A DNA stretch of 64,000 bases from Ascochyta rabiei (taxonomy: Eukaryota > Ascomycota > Dothideomycetes > Pleosporales > Didymellaceae): assembly GCF_004011695.2 (NCBI RefSeq), contig NC_082410.1, positions 310,001 to 374,000 of the forward strand. Reading direction: 5' to 3'. A program made the position numbers and the translations under genes. The notes beneath the pieces were generated by a model. The model was not told the DNA's origin. It saw only the letters and a list, made by a program, of their open reading frames with translations, and made no database searches. Positions 45,370 to 59,562 of this stretch are shown piece by piece; position 1 is the stretch's first letter, and the number at the start of each line of letters is the position of its first letter.

Positions 45370-48300
45370 AAGGCCCTATTAAAGCTAGACACAATTAGCT
45401 CTTATTATACCTCTAGGTTAGTAAGCTTTTAGTTAAGTAATTCTATCTAGGTGTTAGCTAGCTTTCTTTGTTTAGTATGTTTCTTTAGTCCTAGCTACCT
45501 TAGAAAGGTTAACTACTTACTTACAGGCAGAGCCTTTATAAGTCTATTAGCTAACATCTTAGTAGATAGGATATAGGTTACTATTATAGTACCTTTATTT
45601 ACCTCTTATTATAGCTAGTAGTTGTAAATGTCTACATGTTATAGTTTAGTTTAGAGTTTTAAGACTTCCTTATTAATTAATTAGATAGTCTAGGTATTAA
45701 TATATTAAATAGTAATTGTTAATTATAAGAGGTGTATACTAAGTTCTAATAATAGTTGTAAGATAAGAATAGCTTCCTTAGCTACCTATACTAGGGTAAG
45801 CAGCTCTACTTTAGTTATTAATGTAGTAACTGTGTCTTATTTAATGGCTCTCTAGGTAATAAGTCCTCTATATAGTTTAATAGTATATCCTTAGAAGCTC
45901 TTCCTATTAAGAGTATTATTAGTAAATAATGTATTACTAGTAACTACTAGGTACTTATTACCTCTAAAGGTAAGAGATAGGTCTTGTATCCCTTATAGGT
46001 ATAATAGTACTTAATCTACTACGTTATAGTGCTACTATCTAGGGTTAGTTAGAAATTATACTAGCCTAGATGTAATAAACGTAATATTAGGCCTAGTAGT
46101 AACCGCAGTAAAGAGGAGAGATCTAATCTTTCTCTAGTATTTGTTAATGTCTAATGCTGCAGCTTCCCCTTTATTTAGTAGAAGCTTAATACTTAATATT
46201 AGTGTGTTGTGTTGTGTGTCTATCTTATCTACTAGGAAGATAATTTTATTAATGTATAACGCCTATAAGAGGAGAATCCTTAGGTTGTCTTAATCTTAGG
46301 TTATCTCTACTCCTAGGAACTATTATAGATTGTTTCCTTCTATAACAGAGTATTTATTAGTAATATAGCTAAGGGCCTTATCTGCCTTATATCTTCTAGT
46401 TAGGTAATAAGCTATAATAATGTTATCTATATAGAAGAAGATAGTAACTCTATTCTTAAGTAAGTAGTAGGGTTTATAGGGAACAACTATAAATCTATAG
46501 CTTATTAGAATAGATATAAATTCCTTCTACTAGAGAAGTAGAGAGATTCTTAGTCTATATAGTGCCTTATATAGCTATAAAGCTATCTCTAGTTTCTAAT
46601 ACCTATATAGCATCCTTATATAGACCTCTCTATTAATTAATATATAAATAAAGATGTTTATAACATTAAACTACTTAAGTTCTAGGTTATATGCTACTAA
46701 AATTGCTATAAGCATTCTAAAGGACCTACTAGCTAGTATTACTACATAGGTATCTTTAGAAGTAATATTTTATTACTAGTTACCTTAGACTACTAGTTAT
46801 GCCTTATACTTAAGTAGGTAGTAGTTCTTATTAAGCTTATACGTATATACCTATATATAGTTAAGTACCTAGTATTCTACTACCTTAGTCTTTATTAGGG
46901 TAGTTTAGACTATAACTTTATAGTCTAATAGCTGCTAAGGTGTTCTTACTTAGCTTCTTTAAACTGTTAGTAAAGTAGGTAGTCCTCTAGGTTTAATTGT
47001 GCCGTTAGCTCTAGTAGAAGTTAGCTCTAATAAGGCTTAAGCCCTTTTATTAGTATTTATTTTAACCTAGCCTTATTAATATTATTACTCTAGTATATGC
47101 CTATGTATCTTCCTTATATACTAGCTATAAATACAGCTTTCTATAGAATAGTTTATAAAGTTCCTTAAGATTACACTAGCGTTAATTCTAACTAATTAGT
47201 GATTAACTAGTGCTACCTGCCAACTCCTAATTAGCTGTTACCTCTTACTAACTAGAATAACAACAACGTGTTTATTAATAACGTAACTAGTAGTAGAGTT
47301 AGAGAAGAGGTTAGATATATATGTCTAGCTTTCTGTCTATTATTATAACCTAGTTAATCTTCTATAGTATTTAAGTATGTAATAGTGTTGTCCTTATAGA
47401 ATATCTAGATTTTAGCCTTATTTTAGGGTAGAGGTAGAAGCTCTACGCTTCTTATCTATATTGCTATCTCTTTAAGAGTGCTGTACATAAGATTATCTAT
47501 TAGGTCCTAAGTCTAGCTACTAAAGATAGTATCCTTATTAAAGATTACATCTCTTATACTAATAACTTTTACTAAGGTTAGAATCTATATCTAATATATA
47601 TTTAAGGATTAGTATCCTACTAGGTATCCTACCTATACTCTTAGGTCTAGTTACTAGAGTTATAACTTTTCTTAAAGGGTGTTACTTATAAGAGTAAAGG
47701 CTTTACATCTATATACTTTAGATATACCTAGTTTAGTTTCCTACTTTATATATTTAGGCTAGCTAGTTAAGCTATATAGGTAAAGAACATATTATAGAGT
47801 ATTTTCTAGTTATTTAATAACCTTAGTATTTAGTTGTATAGGTATACTACTACCCTTACAATCTCTAGCTATATTTCCTATAGTAGGTTTATGTCTAATC
47901 TTGTAGTGTCTACTATATCTTTTATTATACCCCCTAAGTATTTAGCACCTCTATTCTATACTTATATATCTAGTATAGAAGGCTTAAGCCTAATTAATTA
48001 TATAGCGCACTATCTTAATACTTCTAGTTTTATTATAGTAATTTTACTATTACACTTAATTACCTTAACCTAGATCTTATATTATTTTAATAGGAATTAT
48101 GTAAGAGTGTTTAGGAAGTAGATAATTGTCTTTTTTAGTTAATTATCTTTAAAATAGAAGTCCTAGAGGGAACTAGATTGCCTGTTAATAGTAAGTAATT
48201 AGCTCTTTTCCTTAGTAAAGCTTCCTTCTTTATATAAGTGGAAGTTAATTACTATACATTCTTCTAGTCCTTTATTACTTATTTATAGTATTTAACTAAT

Positions 48301-50150
48301 TTACCTCTTAGTCTTAGCTTATCTATAATTATTACATTAGACTGTAGTAATACCCCTAACTCTTACCCTAAAAGATTATTAGATAAGGTGTTTAATAGTA
48401 GTAGCTCTAAAGTACCCTATTCGCTTATGCTATAGCAGAGTAGTAATAGTCTTAGGTGTTTAGCTTTATGTTAATTATATTACAAATACTATCTATAGCT
48501 GTTCTCTAAGTACCTATTATCTATATTGTTTATCTAAGGATGTAATAGCTATGTTGTCTACTTATCTAAGCTATGTTAGATCTCTTTTTATGTCCTACTA
48601 GATGCCCTATTAACGTAGTTATTAGAAAGAGACAAGGTTATAAAGTATATCTAGGCACTATACTATATTATATAGTTTAAGAGTAGTTAGTTAGTTTATA
48701 TTTAATAGATAGAGATAGACAGTACTATATCTCTATATCTATACCTAGAAGTTTTCTACCTATAGGTAGTTGTTTAATATAGGTAGAGTAAGGTCTTATA
48801 TCTAGTTCTTATTGTTTATAATATAGATAGTTAATTCTAAGTTAAGAATAAAGAAGTTTCTAAGAGGGTAGCTTAGTAGCTCTATATTGTATAATTCTTT
48901 AACTAGACTTATATTAATTATTAATATCTTCTATCCCTATAGTTATTCTAGAAGTGCCTCTAGTGTTTAGAATATCTTAATAGCTAGTGTCTTAGTGCAA
49001 GCTTGTTTTGTAGATCTAACCTAATCTTAAAGGTTAGTATTTTGTTCTATTCTAAATTATACTATCTTAGTAATTCTATTATATAGAGTAAACTATTCTA
49101 GTACTTTATCTTTATAGACGTAGTAGTAATCTTCTAGTCTATAGCGTTGTCTATAAGAAGGGTATTTTACTCTTCTAGCTACTGCTGTATCCTCTCTTAG
49201 AGACTACTTAGATATAGTTATTTAACTAAAGTTCTGTTTTTAATAAGGTCTTCTCTAACTCCTCTGTGTAGTAGGAGTAGATAATACGTCTTTAACAACA
49301 TAAAAGGCGTCCCTATTAGTATCTAGAGTAGGTTTACTACTAGTAGTAAGAGTTAAGTTATTCCCTGCAGTAAAGGCGCCTCTTTACTATCTCCTCTTAG
49401 GGTAGTACTTACTTATATACTCTTAGAAGCGTTTTATTATTTCTTTATAAGTTATATTTTGTTCTTATCTACTATAGTTCTAGAATGTTATTACCTAGGT
49501 TAGCGCTATCTTTATTACTAAATCTAAGAAGTCTTAGATAGTATCTTGTATATTATATATTTTAGTAATACCCTCTATTTTAGCGTTAGTTACAGTATAA
49601 TTATACTTAAGGAGCTAAGTATCCTAGCTTCTAGGTTGTCTTATTAGTTTAAGGGCTGCTAGGTATTAGTAGCGTGCGCATAATTTTTCTTCTTTAGTAT
49701 TAATGCTAACTATATATTTAAGGCTAATAAGCTATATTTAAATTAATTTACCTAGTTAGTAGTAGTTCTTTATAAGGTAAGGTAATACTAAGCTTTAGAT
49801 AAACATTACTACCTTATCTAGGTTAGCTTATTCCTTATAGTAGTCTCTATCCGCTATCTTATAGAATTTAAGGCAGCTCTTCTAATAGTTATAATCTTTC
49901 TTCTATGCCTTTAGGCTGTTAGCTAATAGTTTAGATAGGATTTTAGGAAGCTAAGGGTTTTCTTGTTTATTATTGCTAAGGGCTAGCCTTCTCTTATAGT
50001 TAGTAATGTCTAGAGCGTTAGGTACTTATAGCTTAGTCCTTAGAGGAATAGTCTAGTTTAGGTCTATCTTCTTCTATACGTCTAGAGAGGTGTAGTAGGT
50101 CTATAGTTAATATAACTAAGGTATATAGGTTACGTAATCTATAAGAATTA
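45370..50150 (-). pseudogene. Copia-1 gag-pol remnant
   Basis: The minus strand shows a copia-type RT start (YKLNKNYYLLKYKA, about 46790-46860) and an active site FFYIDNIII whose YIDN is coded at 46422-46433, where copia elements have YVDD. Gag and integrase must lie to the right, between about 47000 and 50150. The frame is broken by RIP-type stops throughout. The domain limits are estimates. Confidence 0.75.
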
Positions 50151-50221
50151 TTATTAAATTATATATAGTTAATAGCAATATATTAAAAGGGTATTTTAGT
50201 AGTGTTAGTAAGACTCTTAAT

Positions 50222-50383
50222 TATTAGATAATATGCTTAATATGCAAAGATAATAATAAAGGTAATTAATTAATAATTATCTATCTTAATTGCTTATTTT
50301 ATGTGTGTATGCTGCTAGCCCCTAAGTTAACTAAGGTTAACCCTACACCCCTAACTTAGCTTAGTAAGGCTAGTTATCTAATA
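50222..50383 (-). repeat. Copia-1 5' LTR, 162 bp
   Basis: It has the same length as the left LTR and similar sequence; its last bases read CTAATA for CTAACA. Confidence 0.9.
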
Positions 50384-50938
50384 ATAATACTATAGAGTTA
50401 GGTAGAGGAATAGATATAATATAAGGCTTAGTATCTCTAAACAATAAGAATAAAGATAACTTCACTATTACTCTAGAAGGCTTCTACAATTTAGCTCTAA
50501 AATACTTAATTTAGAGAGAAGATAATTAAATTAAGTAATCCTATAGTTATAATAAGGGGTAGGTAGGTACTAATAGCTACTCTACCTTAGTATAAGATAT
50601 AGAAGGGTCTAAGTAGAAGAAGTACTCTTATAAGTAGAGGAATATTAGAATCTTACACCTAGCACTACTATATAGCTCTACTAGACTGTCTATAATACGT
50701 TATAGAACTAAACTTTCTTAGTATATACTAGTTATATAAGATAGAGAAACTATAGAGATTCTAGATATAAGTTTATATAAAGATATTACTAGCACTTATT
50801 AAAAACTTATACTAAGACCTTTATTACTATTAGAACATTTATATAAGTATAGTTATTCTCTCTACGCCTTTCTAGCTAATATAGCACTAACGTTCTCCTC
50901 TTAGATTTCTAAAGCTATCTATTGTTAGGCTTAGTATG

Positions 50939-51787
50939 TTAAGAATTAGAAGTAATAGTTAAACTAATTAATTTTGTAACTATAGAGACAGAGCGGTATT
51001 TATCCTTTCTAAGATTAGATACTCTAGAATAAACAATCTCTGTATTTCCCTTATAATTTTAGATAGATAGCTTCTAGTTTTAGATAGGCCTAGATCTAGT
51101 TTTATATAGGACTAGATCTAGTTTTAGATAGACCTAGATTAGGTGTTAGATAGGCCTAGATCTAGTTTTAGGTTAGCCCTTAAAAAAACACTTATTAATT
51201 TAGATTTATTTTTAGTACTCTTATACTTAGAGTATTGTAATCTTATAGTCTTTATTTTTACTTAGTCTTACTAGGTTTATTCTTGTATTATAGAGGAAAC
51301 CTTTAAAAACGCGTTTTAACACAATTATAAGTTATATGTTAGAAAGTTAGTTTAGAATAATTTATTATACTAGCGCTGCTAGTAGTATCGACTTACTAAT
51401 CTTAGATAGTGTGTATTAGCTTGTACTATATCTAGGCTAAGAGGCGTTAGTATAATAAATTATTTATTACTTCTAACTCTAAGGTTTTTATTATAAAATT
51501 TGTGTATTTCTTCTATTTCTTAATTACTATTCTTTATAGAGGCTTAGTTAGGACTAGTAGAGCTTAGGTAGTTTTTTTGTTTATTTTATTAGGTATAGTA
51601 TACCTAGTACTAGGCTGATAAGTATTACTAGACTTCTATAGCTTATATTATTACTTTAACTATATCTACTTAGAAATAGTTTAAGTTGTAATTTCTTTGT
51701 TATAGTTTGTTTAAGAAGTTTTTCTTTGTTTATATTTATAGTTATATTACTTACTTTTATTATTTTTAAACTTTTATATTAAATATA
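50939..51787 (-). repeat. Copia-2 3' LTR with internal minisatellite
   Basis: About 849 bp. It includes a run of four units of the form TTAGATAGGCCTAGATCTAG near 51080-51170, and it ends ATTAAATATA. Confidence 0.85.
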
Positions 51788-51789
51788 CT

Positions 51790-54700
51790 CTCCTAAGCAA
51801 TATAAGAATCTTATAACATTTAGCTTATTAAATAAGGTAGTTAAGGTAGGTGTATTTAGTGCTTTTATAAATATATCTGCTAGTTATTCTTTAGTTAGTA
51901 TGTAGTTTAGGTCTATTATTCCTTCTAGATTCTTTCCTCTTATAAAGTAATATTCTATATCTATATACTTAGTTTTAGAGTAATATTCTAGGTTATTTAC
52001 TAGTGTAATAGCAGGTTAATTATTACTAAATAGATAGAATTTCTCTTCTCTTAGATTTAGAAGTTTATTAATATCTAGTTATTTATAGATACTTAGTAGG
52101 CAGGTATATTCTTTAATAGCTTCTTTTAGAGCTATGTATTCTGTTTTACAGCTACTTAGAGCAGTTAATATTTACAGTTTACTAGACTAGCTAGTAGAGG
52201 TGTTATTAAATATAAATATAAAGCTAGTTTTACTTTTTCTAGTAGTTAGATTACCTTTCTAATTAGCATCTGTATATCTAAGTATAAAGGTACTAATTAT
52301 AATTAGAAAAATAATCTATTTTCTCTTATATAATTTAGGTATTTAAAAATCCTATTAACTGCTATAAAGTATTTCTTAGTAGGGTTAGATATATGTCTTA
52401 CGCAGCTATATATACTAAATACTAAGTTAAGTATAGTATAGGTAGTTAAGTATATTAAACTACCTATATATTACTAGTATAGTTTTATATCTTCTAGAGT
52501 TACTTATTCTTTATTCTTTTATGGCTTAACACTAGCTTCTGCTAGTGTACTAACAGGATTTAAATCTTATTATTATATTTTGTTAGTATATCTTTAATAT
52601 ACTTAGTTTATTTTAAGTAAATAGACCTTCTTACTCTATCTTTTATTATCTCTATCCCTAGAAACTATTTTACTTCTCCTAGATTACTTAGTTCTAGTAG
52701 CCTTACTATATATTTGTAGTTTTTTAATAAGTCTAACGTTGTTTTCTATTATAAGAACATTATCTAGATAAATTATTAGATAGATATTTATCTTTATATT
52801 TATAAAGATACCTTATTCTATATATATAGGCTTAAATTCTAGCTAAATTAGTATAGCTTTTAGGTATATATACTAGGCTCTAGGTGCCTATTTTAAGCTA
52901 TAAGTTACTATATTTAATTTATAAACATTAGTTTTATTATCTAAAAAGCCTATAGGTTGTTGTATATATATATCTACATCTATATAAATATATAGAAAAG
53001 TATTCTAAAAAATCTAGCTATATTATTTCTAAATTTAGAAATACTACTAAAAATAATAGAAGTCTTATAATCTCTATTCTTGTTTTATTTATAAAGGTTT
53101 CTAGGTAGTCTAGTCTATAGATTTAGCTAAACCCTTTTATAACCTATCCTACTCTATATTTAAAAATCTTATTATTAGAGTCTTCTTTAATCTTAAACAC
53201 CTAGCGTTCCTTAAGTGCTGTTCTATTTTTAGGTAGCTCTACTAGTAACCATATATTTTACTCTTTTAGTTAGTAAAACTTAAGTTTACAAGCTTCTAGC
53301 TATTCCTTTTTATTTTCTAAATTTATTGCTTTAAAATAGATTTCTAGCTCTAAAATACTATTATTATTTATAAATACTAATTTATCTTTAGAGTTACTAT
53401 AGTGGGTATTAGTACTACTATTAGTTTACTCTTAGTTTCGTGTACTATTAGAGTTACTAGGTAGACTATCTACTCTAGTACTTTAGTTATTATTCTCGTA
53501 GAAGAACTCTTAATAACTTCTTCTATTATTACTAAATCCTTTATTAGAGTCTATTATAATTGAATCTTAGTTTTTAATACTATTATTAAATATAACTTCT
53601 AGGATTATAGCATCTCTTAATTATGTAATCCTTTTAGATAAATTATCTAAGATATAGTAATTATATTAGTTAAAACCTCTTAGAATTCTCTTCTTAGCTC
53701 TAGGCTCTAGCTTTATAAGGCCTATTAAATTATCCTTATAGTATACTATAGAGCTTTAATTTCTTAGATAAATTAAATTAAGTTTTTTATTATAGAGCTT
53801 TTTAAATAAAAATATAGATAAATAGAAGTATAGAGTTATATTATATATATAAACAGCTGTTTTAACTACCTCTACCTAGTATAGAAGATCTATATTAGTA
53901 TTAAATAGTAATACTCTAGTTATTTCTATAATAGTCTAATTAATTCTCTTAATTAAACTATTTTGTTCTGGCGTATAGGGGCTTAAATATTAATAAATAA
54001 TACTATTTTCTATAGTAAATCTTTTAAATAGAAAAATATTAAACTCTTTACTATTATCTAATCCTATTATCTTAATAGATAGGTTAGATTAGTTTTCTAC
54101 TTTTAGTTTGTATTCTTTAAATAATTCTAGGGCCTCTAATTTTTGTTTTAGGAGCTTAAAGTTTAGTTCTCTAGTAGTACTATCTAGGAAAAAGATAATA
54201 TATCTATATCCTGCTTTTAAATTAGGGATTATAGGTCTGTAAATATCTATTACTACTTTTTATAGATAAATAGTAGGTTTATCTATTATTACTCTTAATT
54301 TATTATTATTTTATTTTGCCTATATACAGGCTACACAGTTAAAACTATAATTTTATAGTGTTTTTATATTAAATAGTTTACTTATAGTATCTTTACTTTT
54401 ATATCTAAGTCTTTTATAATATAATTCTAGCTTATCTATAGTAGATTTATTAGAATCTAAGTAGAGTATATAGTTCTTATAGTTTAATTTATCTATAGAG
54501 CTATCTTTAATAATAATCTTATTTATAAGATCTAATATATATATGTTATAAGCGTACTTAGCTTTAATTACTAGGTTATTTCTTATTAAGATAGCTTCTT
54601 CCTTTGTAAAGTATACTTTAAAGTCTTTTTCTATTAATTTCTAATTAGATAAAAGGTTAATAGAGAAGCTTAGTATAAAGAGGTAATTATTTAGTATAAG

Positions 54701-55875
54701 TTTTGTATTATTTACTATAAAGCATATCTTTCTAATAGCTACAGCATTTATAGTAGTATTATTACCCTAGCCTAATTTAGTTATTTTATCTACTAAGCTA
54801 CCTTCTAAAAACAGTAACCTATTGCATATTAAATGCTAGGTACTTTCTAAATCTAGTATTAAGTTAGCTTTAGTTAATCTAAACTATAGGTTATTATTAT
54901 AATATACCTTATTATCTAAATCTTCTAGTAAATCTAGATCTATTAAATCTAAAGATAAGAGAGCTTAATCTTGTTCTTTTTTAACCCTTTTTTCTGCTAT
55001 AGTTTTAGCTAGATTAGGTGATTATTAAATAGAATTATAGGTATGTCTAGTTTTAATCTAATTTAGTTTCTTTTCTAGATAAAGAAACTAGTAACTACTA
55101 GTTTAATGCGTATTTACTTTATATTTATTATAATAGCATTACTTTATAACCTTATTCTTTTTATATAGTTTTTATTTTACTTAATATAGTACTTTTTTAG
55201 TACTTGTTTAGTAAAAGATTTATTAATTAAATTAGAAAATAGTGTTTCTATATTTATTTCATCTAAATTCTAATAAAAGAACTAAGTAATAATAGTAATA
55301 AATCCCTTATAATTTAGAGTTAGATTGTTAAGTACATAAGTAAGTACTACCTACTTAGGTAATTAAATTTCTTTCAAGCTTAAACTATTATTAAGATATT
55401 TAATTTTGCTTAGGAAATTTTCTATTTAATTAAAGTTCTAGAGATAGGATTTAAAGAATTACTTTAATAGAAAAGTTTAGCTATAAATTCTTTTAGAGAG
55501 TATAGATTTACTAGAGTAATGTAGTAATACATAGTAGTAGTATACTTTTAGATTTATATACTAGGGCCTTTTTTATAACTAAGTATAATATATACTTTTA
55601 CCTTTCTATCTATAGTAGTTAGAATAATAATAGGCTTGTTATTATTATTGTAAGTAGTATAATAGAGATCCCTAGTAGTAAAGATAGCTATTATTTAGTT
55701 ACTCTAGAATTCGTAATTAGCTTAGCTAGAGAGCTTTTTAATTTTAAGAGAATCTAACATTTTTAATTTAAGTTTAATTTGTAAATTTGTGCTGTTTTCA
55801 CTCTAAGGGGTGTTAATTTAGGTTAAAAAATCATTAGTTTAGATATTGTTTAGGTAATAGTGCGCTAGGATTATA
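51790..55875 (-). pseudogene. Copia-2 gag-pol remnant
   Basis: Right to left: gag and integrase (about 55700-53900); an RT beginning with LVELPKNRTALKER near 53200-53240; an RT active site IYLDNVLI whose YLDN is coded at 52759-52770, in place of YVDD; and RNase H with ALSSCKTEYIALKEA near 52100-52165. Stops are RIP-type. Confidence 0.8.
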
Positions 55876-55880
55876 ACCTC

Positions 55881-56727
55881 TTAAATATTAGAAGTAATAA
55901 TTTAACTAAAAATTTTTATAACTACAGAGAGAGAGTAGTATTTATCCTTCCTAAGATTAGATAATCTAGAATAAACAATCTCTGTGTTTTCTGTATAAAT
56001 TTAGATAGATAGCTTCTAGTTTTAGATAGGCCTAAATCTAGTTTTAGATACGACTAGATCTAGTTTTAGATAGGCCTAGATCTAGTATAAGATAGGCCTA
56101 GATCTAGTTTTAGGTTAGCCCTTAGTAAAACACTTATTAATTTAAATTTACTTTTAGTACTCCTATACTTAGAGTATTATAATCTTTTAGTCTTTATTTT
56201 TACTTATTCTTACTAGGTTTATTCTAGTATTAAGGAGGAAACCTTTAAAAACGCGTTTTAATACAATTATAAGCAAAGTGTTAAAAAGTTAGTTTAGAAT
56301 AATTTAGTACACTAGCGCTGCTAGTAGTATAGACTTACTAATCTTAGATAGTATATATTAGCTAGTACTATATCTAGTCTAAGAGGCGTTAGTATAATAA
56401 ATTATATATTACTCTAACCCTAAGGTTTCTATTATAAAATTTGTGTGTTTCCTCTATTTTCTAATTACTATTCTTTTTAGAGGCTTAGTTAGGACTAGTA
56501 GAGCTTAGGTAATTTTTTTTTAGTTTATTAGGTATATTATACCTATTACTAGGCTAATATATATTACTAGACTTCTATAGCTTATATTATAGCTTTAACT
56601 ATATCTACTTAGAAATAGTTTAAGTTATAATTCCTTTGTTATAGTTTATTTAAAAAGTGTTTCCTTAGTTTATATTTATAGTTATATCGCGTACTTCTAA
56701 TATTATAAAACTTTTATATTAAATATA
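55881..56727 (-). repeat. Copia-2 5' LTR with internal minisatellite
   Basis: About 847 bp and collinear with the left LTR. It too has four of the 19-21 bp units (about 56030-56115). Confidence 0.85.
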
Positions 56728-57492
56728 GTATAATTTCTGCCTTTTTTAGTAAGAGAGTCTCTATATATTTAGTCTTAATAGTTAGAAGCTTATAAAGGTT
56801 CTTTAGAAGAGTAGATATTATAATACTACTATAGTAAAGACGTAATAGTAGTAGGTAAAGATATCTAAAGAGCATTACTTTAGGGCTAATAAGTACTAGG
56901 TAACCCTAATTAATTATTCTGTAATAATAATAGAGTAGTACTAGAGTATATTAAGAGATAAAAGTTATAGAACAGACAGCATATATAAGAAGGTACTCTA
57001 GATAAGTTATTTAATAGTCTAACTATTACCTTAATAGAGGCTACTACCTAGAAAATATATAAATTAGACAGTGCTTTTACTTAGAGAGTATTAAGACAGG
57101 TACTTAGCTTACCTACTCCTAAGCTATAAGGAGACTCTAGTTAATAATCTACTTAGGAGACTAAAACTTTATTAGGATTACAGAAATAGGGAGGTAGTAA
57201 GAGAAAAGAGTAAGTAGAGTAATAAAGGAGGTTAGTAAATAGTTTAGAGTTTAGCTTTAATTTAGTTTCTTTGCTTAATAAAGCTAAGCTCTTAGAAAGA
57301 GGAGGTTTATACTAGTACACATTATAATAACCTTAGTAATTACTAGAATACTTAGTTAGTATACGTAATCTAGCTAGTAAAGAGGTATAAGAGCCTTAAT
57401 AGTACTTATTAAGGCAGAATACCTATATTAACACTTAGCAGAATACTTACTTATAGAACTTAGTTACTATAATACTTATCTCTTCTTCTCTT

Positions 57493-58120
57493 ACTAAATA
57501 CTAACTTTTTATAGTTAGAGAAAAGTTAATTTCTATTAATCTTTCATCCTAATATTATAAACATGCCTTTCTAATATCTATTTCTAGCGTTTCTTTTATA
57601 GTGTAGGCGTTAGAATAAGTACGCTAGCTATTATAAGCTAAATAGAGTAGTAATTTAGTCTTAGTTAAGATAAAATCTCTATAATAGCCTATACGTTTAA
57701 AAATTTAGACTAGTTAAAGATATAATAAATAGAGAACTTAGCTATAGCTATTTCCTGCCTAGTAATTACTATATAGCTATTACCTGCCTAGTAATTACTA
57801 TATAGCTATTACCTGCCTAGTAATTACTATATAGCTATTACTCTATTATAAATACCCTCTTCTATTATAACTAGCTATACTAACCTTCTATACCTAGACA
57901 AAATTAACTAAGAAATAGCCTAAACCTACCTCTAATATAAATACTATATTAATAAAGTAATAGCTCTCTTCTTAGGCCTATAGATACCTGCTATATTAGT
58001 AAAGTAGTAGGTCTATATTCCTAGCTATATCCTATAAAATTAACTAAGAAATAGCTTAAACACCTCTAGCAGTCTACTACTAGTAATAGTAATAGACAAA
58101 TAAACAACAGTAATAATAAC

Positions 58121-58196
<76 letters not shown>

Positions 58197-58475
58197 TAAA
58201 GACTGTTAACTATAATAGTAATAGCTAGTAATAGAGAGTAAATAATAAATAATAGAACTACCTACTTATAGGATAGTTATACATAACCCTAATTTAATAG
58301 AGTAATAGCTCTTCTTAATAAACTAGGGTATAGGCTCTTACCTTTAGACTATAAATATATATTTACTATCCTTTTAAAGAAATACACTTCTTAAATTACT
58401 AGAGTAGCTTAACTACTCTTGTCTTATATAGTCTTAGACTTACATAGAATATTAAACTTATTAATTAATTAATTA
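57493..58475 (+). mobile_element. Retroposon M2: non-LTR-type insertion, 15-bp TSD, 983 bp
   Basis: ATCTCTTCTTCTCTT stands at 57478-57492 and 58476-58490. The plus strand begins ACTAAATACTAAC and ends in (TTAA)n, matching M1 in reverse. It splits the 3' LTR of element X; the LTRs at 32407 and 63374 show the uninterrupted site. It contains a shorter TAA tract and a roughly 33-bp unit (GCCTAGTAATTACTATATAG) repeated three times at about 57755-57840. Confidence 0.85.
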
Positions 58476-58601
58476 ATCTCTTCTTCTCTTAATAATAATG
58501 TTAATAAGTACTCTTTCCAATGTACCTGCTAATAAGATACTTTAATATCTTTTCTAGAATACTATAACTAGCTTTATATCTTCTTCTATAATTACGCTTA
58601 T

Positions 58602-59470
58602 AAATATTCTAAGGTTAATAATAAAAATATTCTAAGAGATAGGTAGAATTGCTTTAGTTATTGTAATTGTAAGGCTACTTACAAAAACACTACTGTTATT
58701 TCCCTAGAGTTGCCTGCAGTTCTGCAACCTATACCTAGCTAAGAGAAAAAGGTTACCTACTAGTATTAACTTAAAGAAACTAGTTTTATAACTAATATAT
58801 CTATATACTTTAACTATAGAACTAAGAGTTATAAAGTAAACTAATACTCTACTTCTTCTAAGCCTAAGACCTATGCTACACTAGCAGCTATATCTAAGAG
58901 TTCTATTCTAAACTAATATATCTCTAAAGACTAATTCCTACTATTAGATAGTAAAAATAACAAATTTATCTTCTTAGATAAATATACCTCTAATCTATAA
59001 AACTAGGTACCTTAGATAATAATTACTACCTAAGGACTGTTTCCTGATAAGTGCGCTCTGCTAACTCTTTTATACCTTTTTCAGGCACTACTAAGACTAA
59101 CTTAATTATTTTTTAGGTTAATACTACCTAGACAGCTACTAGAAAACCTGTCTAATTTAGTAATTAATTAGCTTTCTAGGCTCCCTTAGGCTGTAATAAT
59201 AACGCCCCTTATAGACTCTACACACTAGTAGATAATAATACTAACGTTAACGCTAGCTTTATGTTTAACATCTTCTTAAAGAAACTAGGCGCTCTTTAGC
59301 TTATTCCTCTAAATATACCTATTGTCTATTATAGATATAATAGTAAACCTATAGAAACTATTATATATTAATTAGAGTCTTACTTTTAAGTTAACTTGTA
59401 TATTAAGTAGACTAGCGCCTATATTATTAACAATTATAGGTTTTTTATCTAATTCTTAAATTTAGGTAGA
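58602..59470 (+). pseudogene. Decayed frame W, unclassified
   Basis: The plus frame is open for about 870 nt apart from RIP-type stops. It holds FSYCNCKATYKN and LELPAVLQPIP near the start, then FLLLDSKNNKFIFLDKY and LLTLLYLFQALLRL. The CNC near its start may be part of a zinc-binding region. It lies between the 3' LTR of element X and a copia-2 fragment. I do not recognise the family. Confidence 0.4.
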
Positions 59471-59562
59471 GGGCTATTTATAACTCTATAATTTTCTAGT
59501 AAAACTACCCTATTACCTTTACAGCTAATTATTAAACTTAGTAATATAACTTTAACTATCTA

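Larger units (their letters stand above)
45193..50383 (-). mobile_element. Copia-1: complete RIP-decayed Ty1/copia element, TSD ATAAT
   Basis: LTRs of 162 bp (45193-45354, 50222-50383) are flanked by ATAAT at 45188-45192 and 50384-50388. A purine tract (CTAAGGGGGTG on the minus strand) touches the left LTR, so the element reads right to left. It is inserted in element X just after the M1 site. Net length is 5191 bp. Confidence 0.95.
50939..56727 (-). mobile_element. Copia-2: complete RIP-decayed Ty1/copia element, TSD GTATG/GTATA
   Basis: LTRs of about 849 and 847 bp (50939-51787, 55881-56727) flank it. GTATG precedes it (50934-50938) and GTATA follows (56728-56732), a TSD with one TpG to TpA change. 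The purine tract AGGAGAG on the minus strand adjoins the left LTR. Element X sequence is continuous across it when compared with the first X copy at about 31830. Confidence 0.9.

Noticed and set aside
47834..48073. 79-codon plus-strand hydrophobic frame
   Set aside because: It lies antisense to copia-1 pol in AT-rich RIP DNA, where Ile/Tyr/Leu-rich chance frames are expected.
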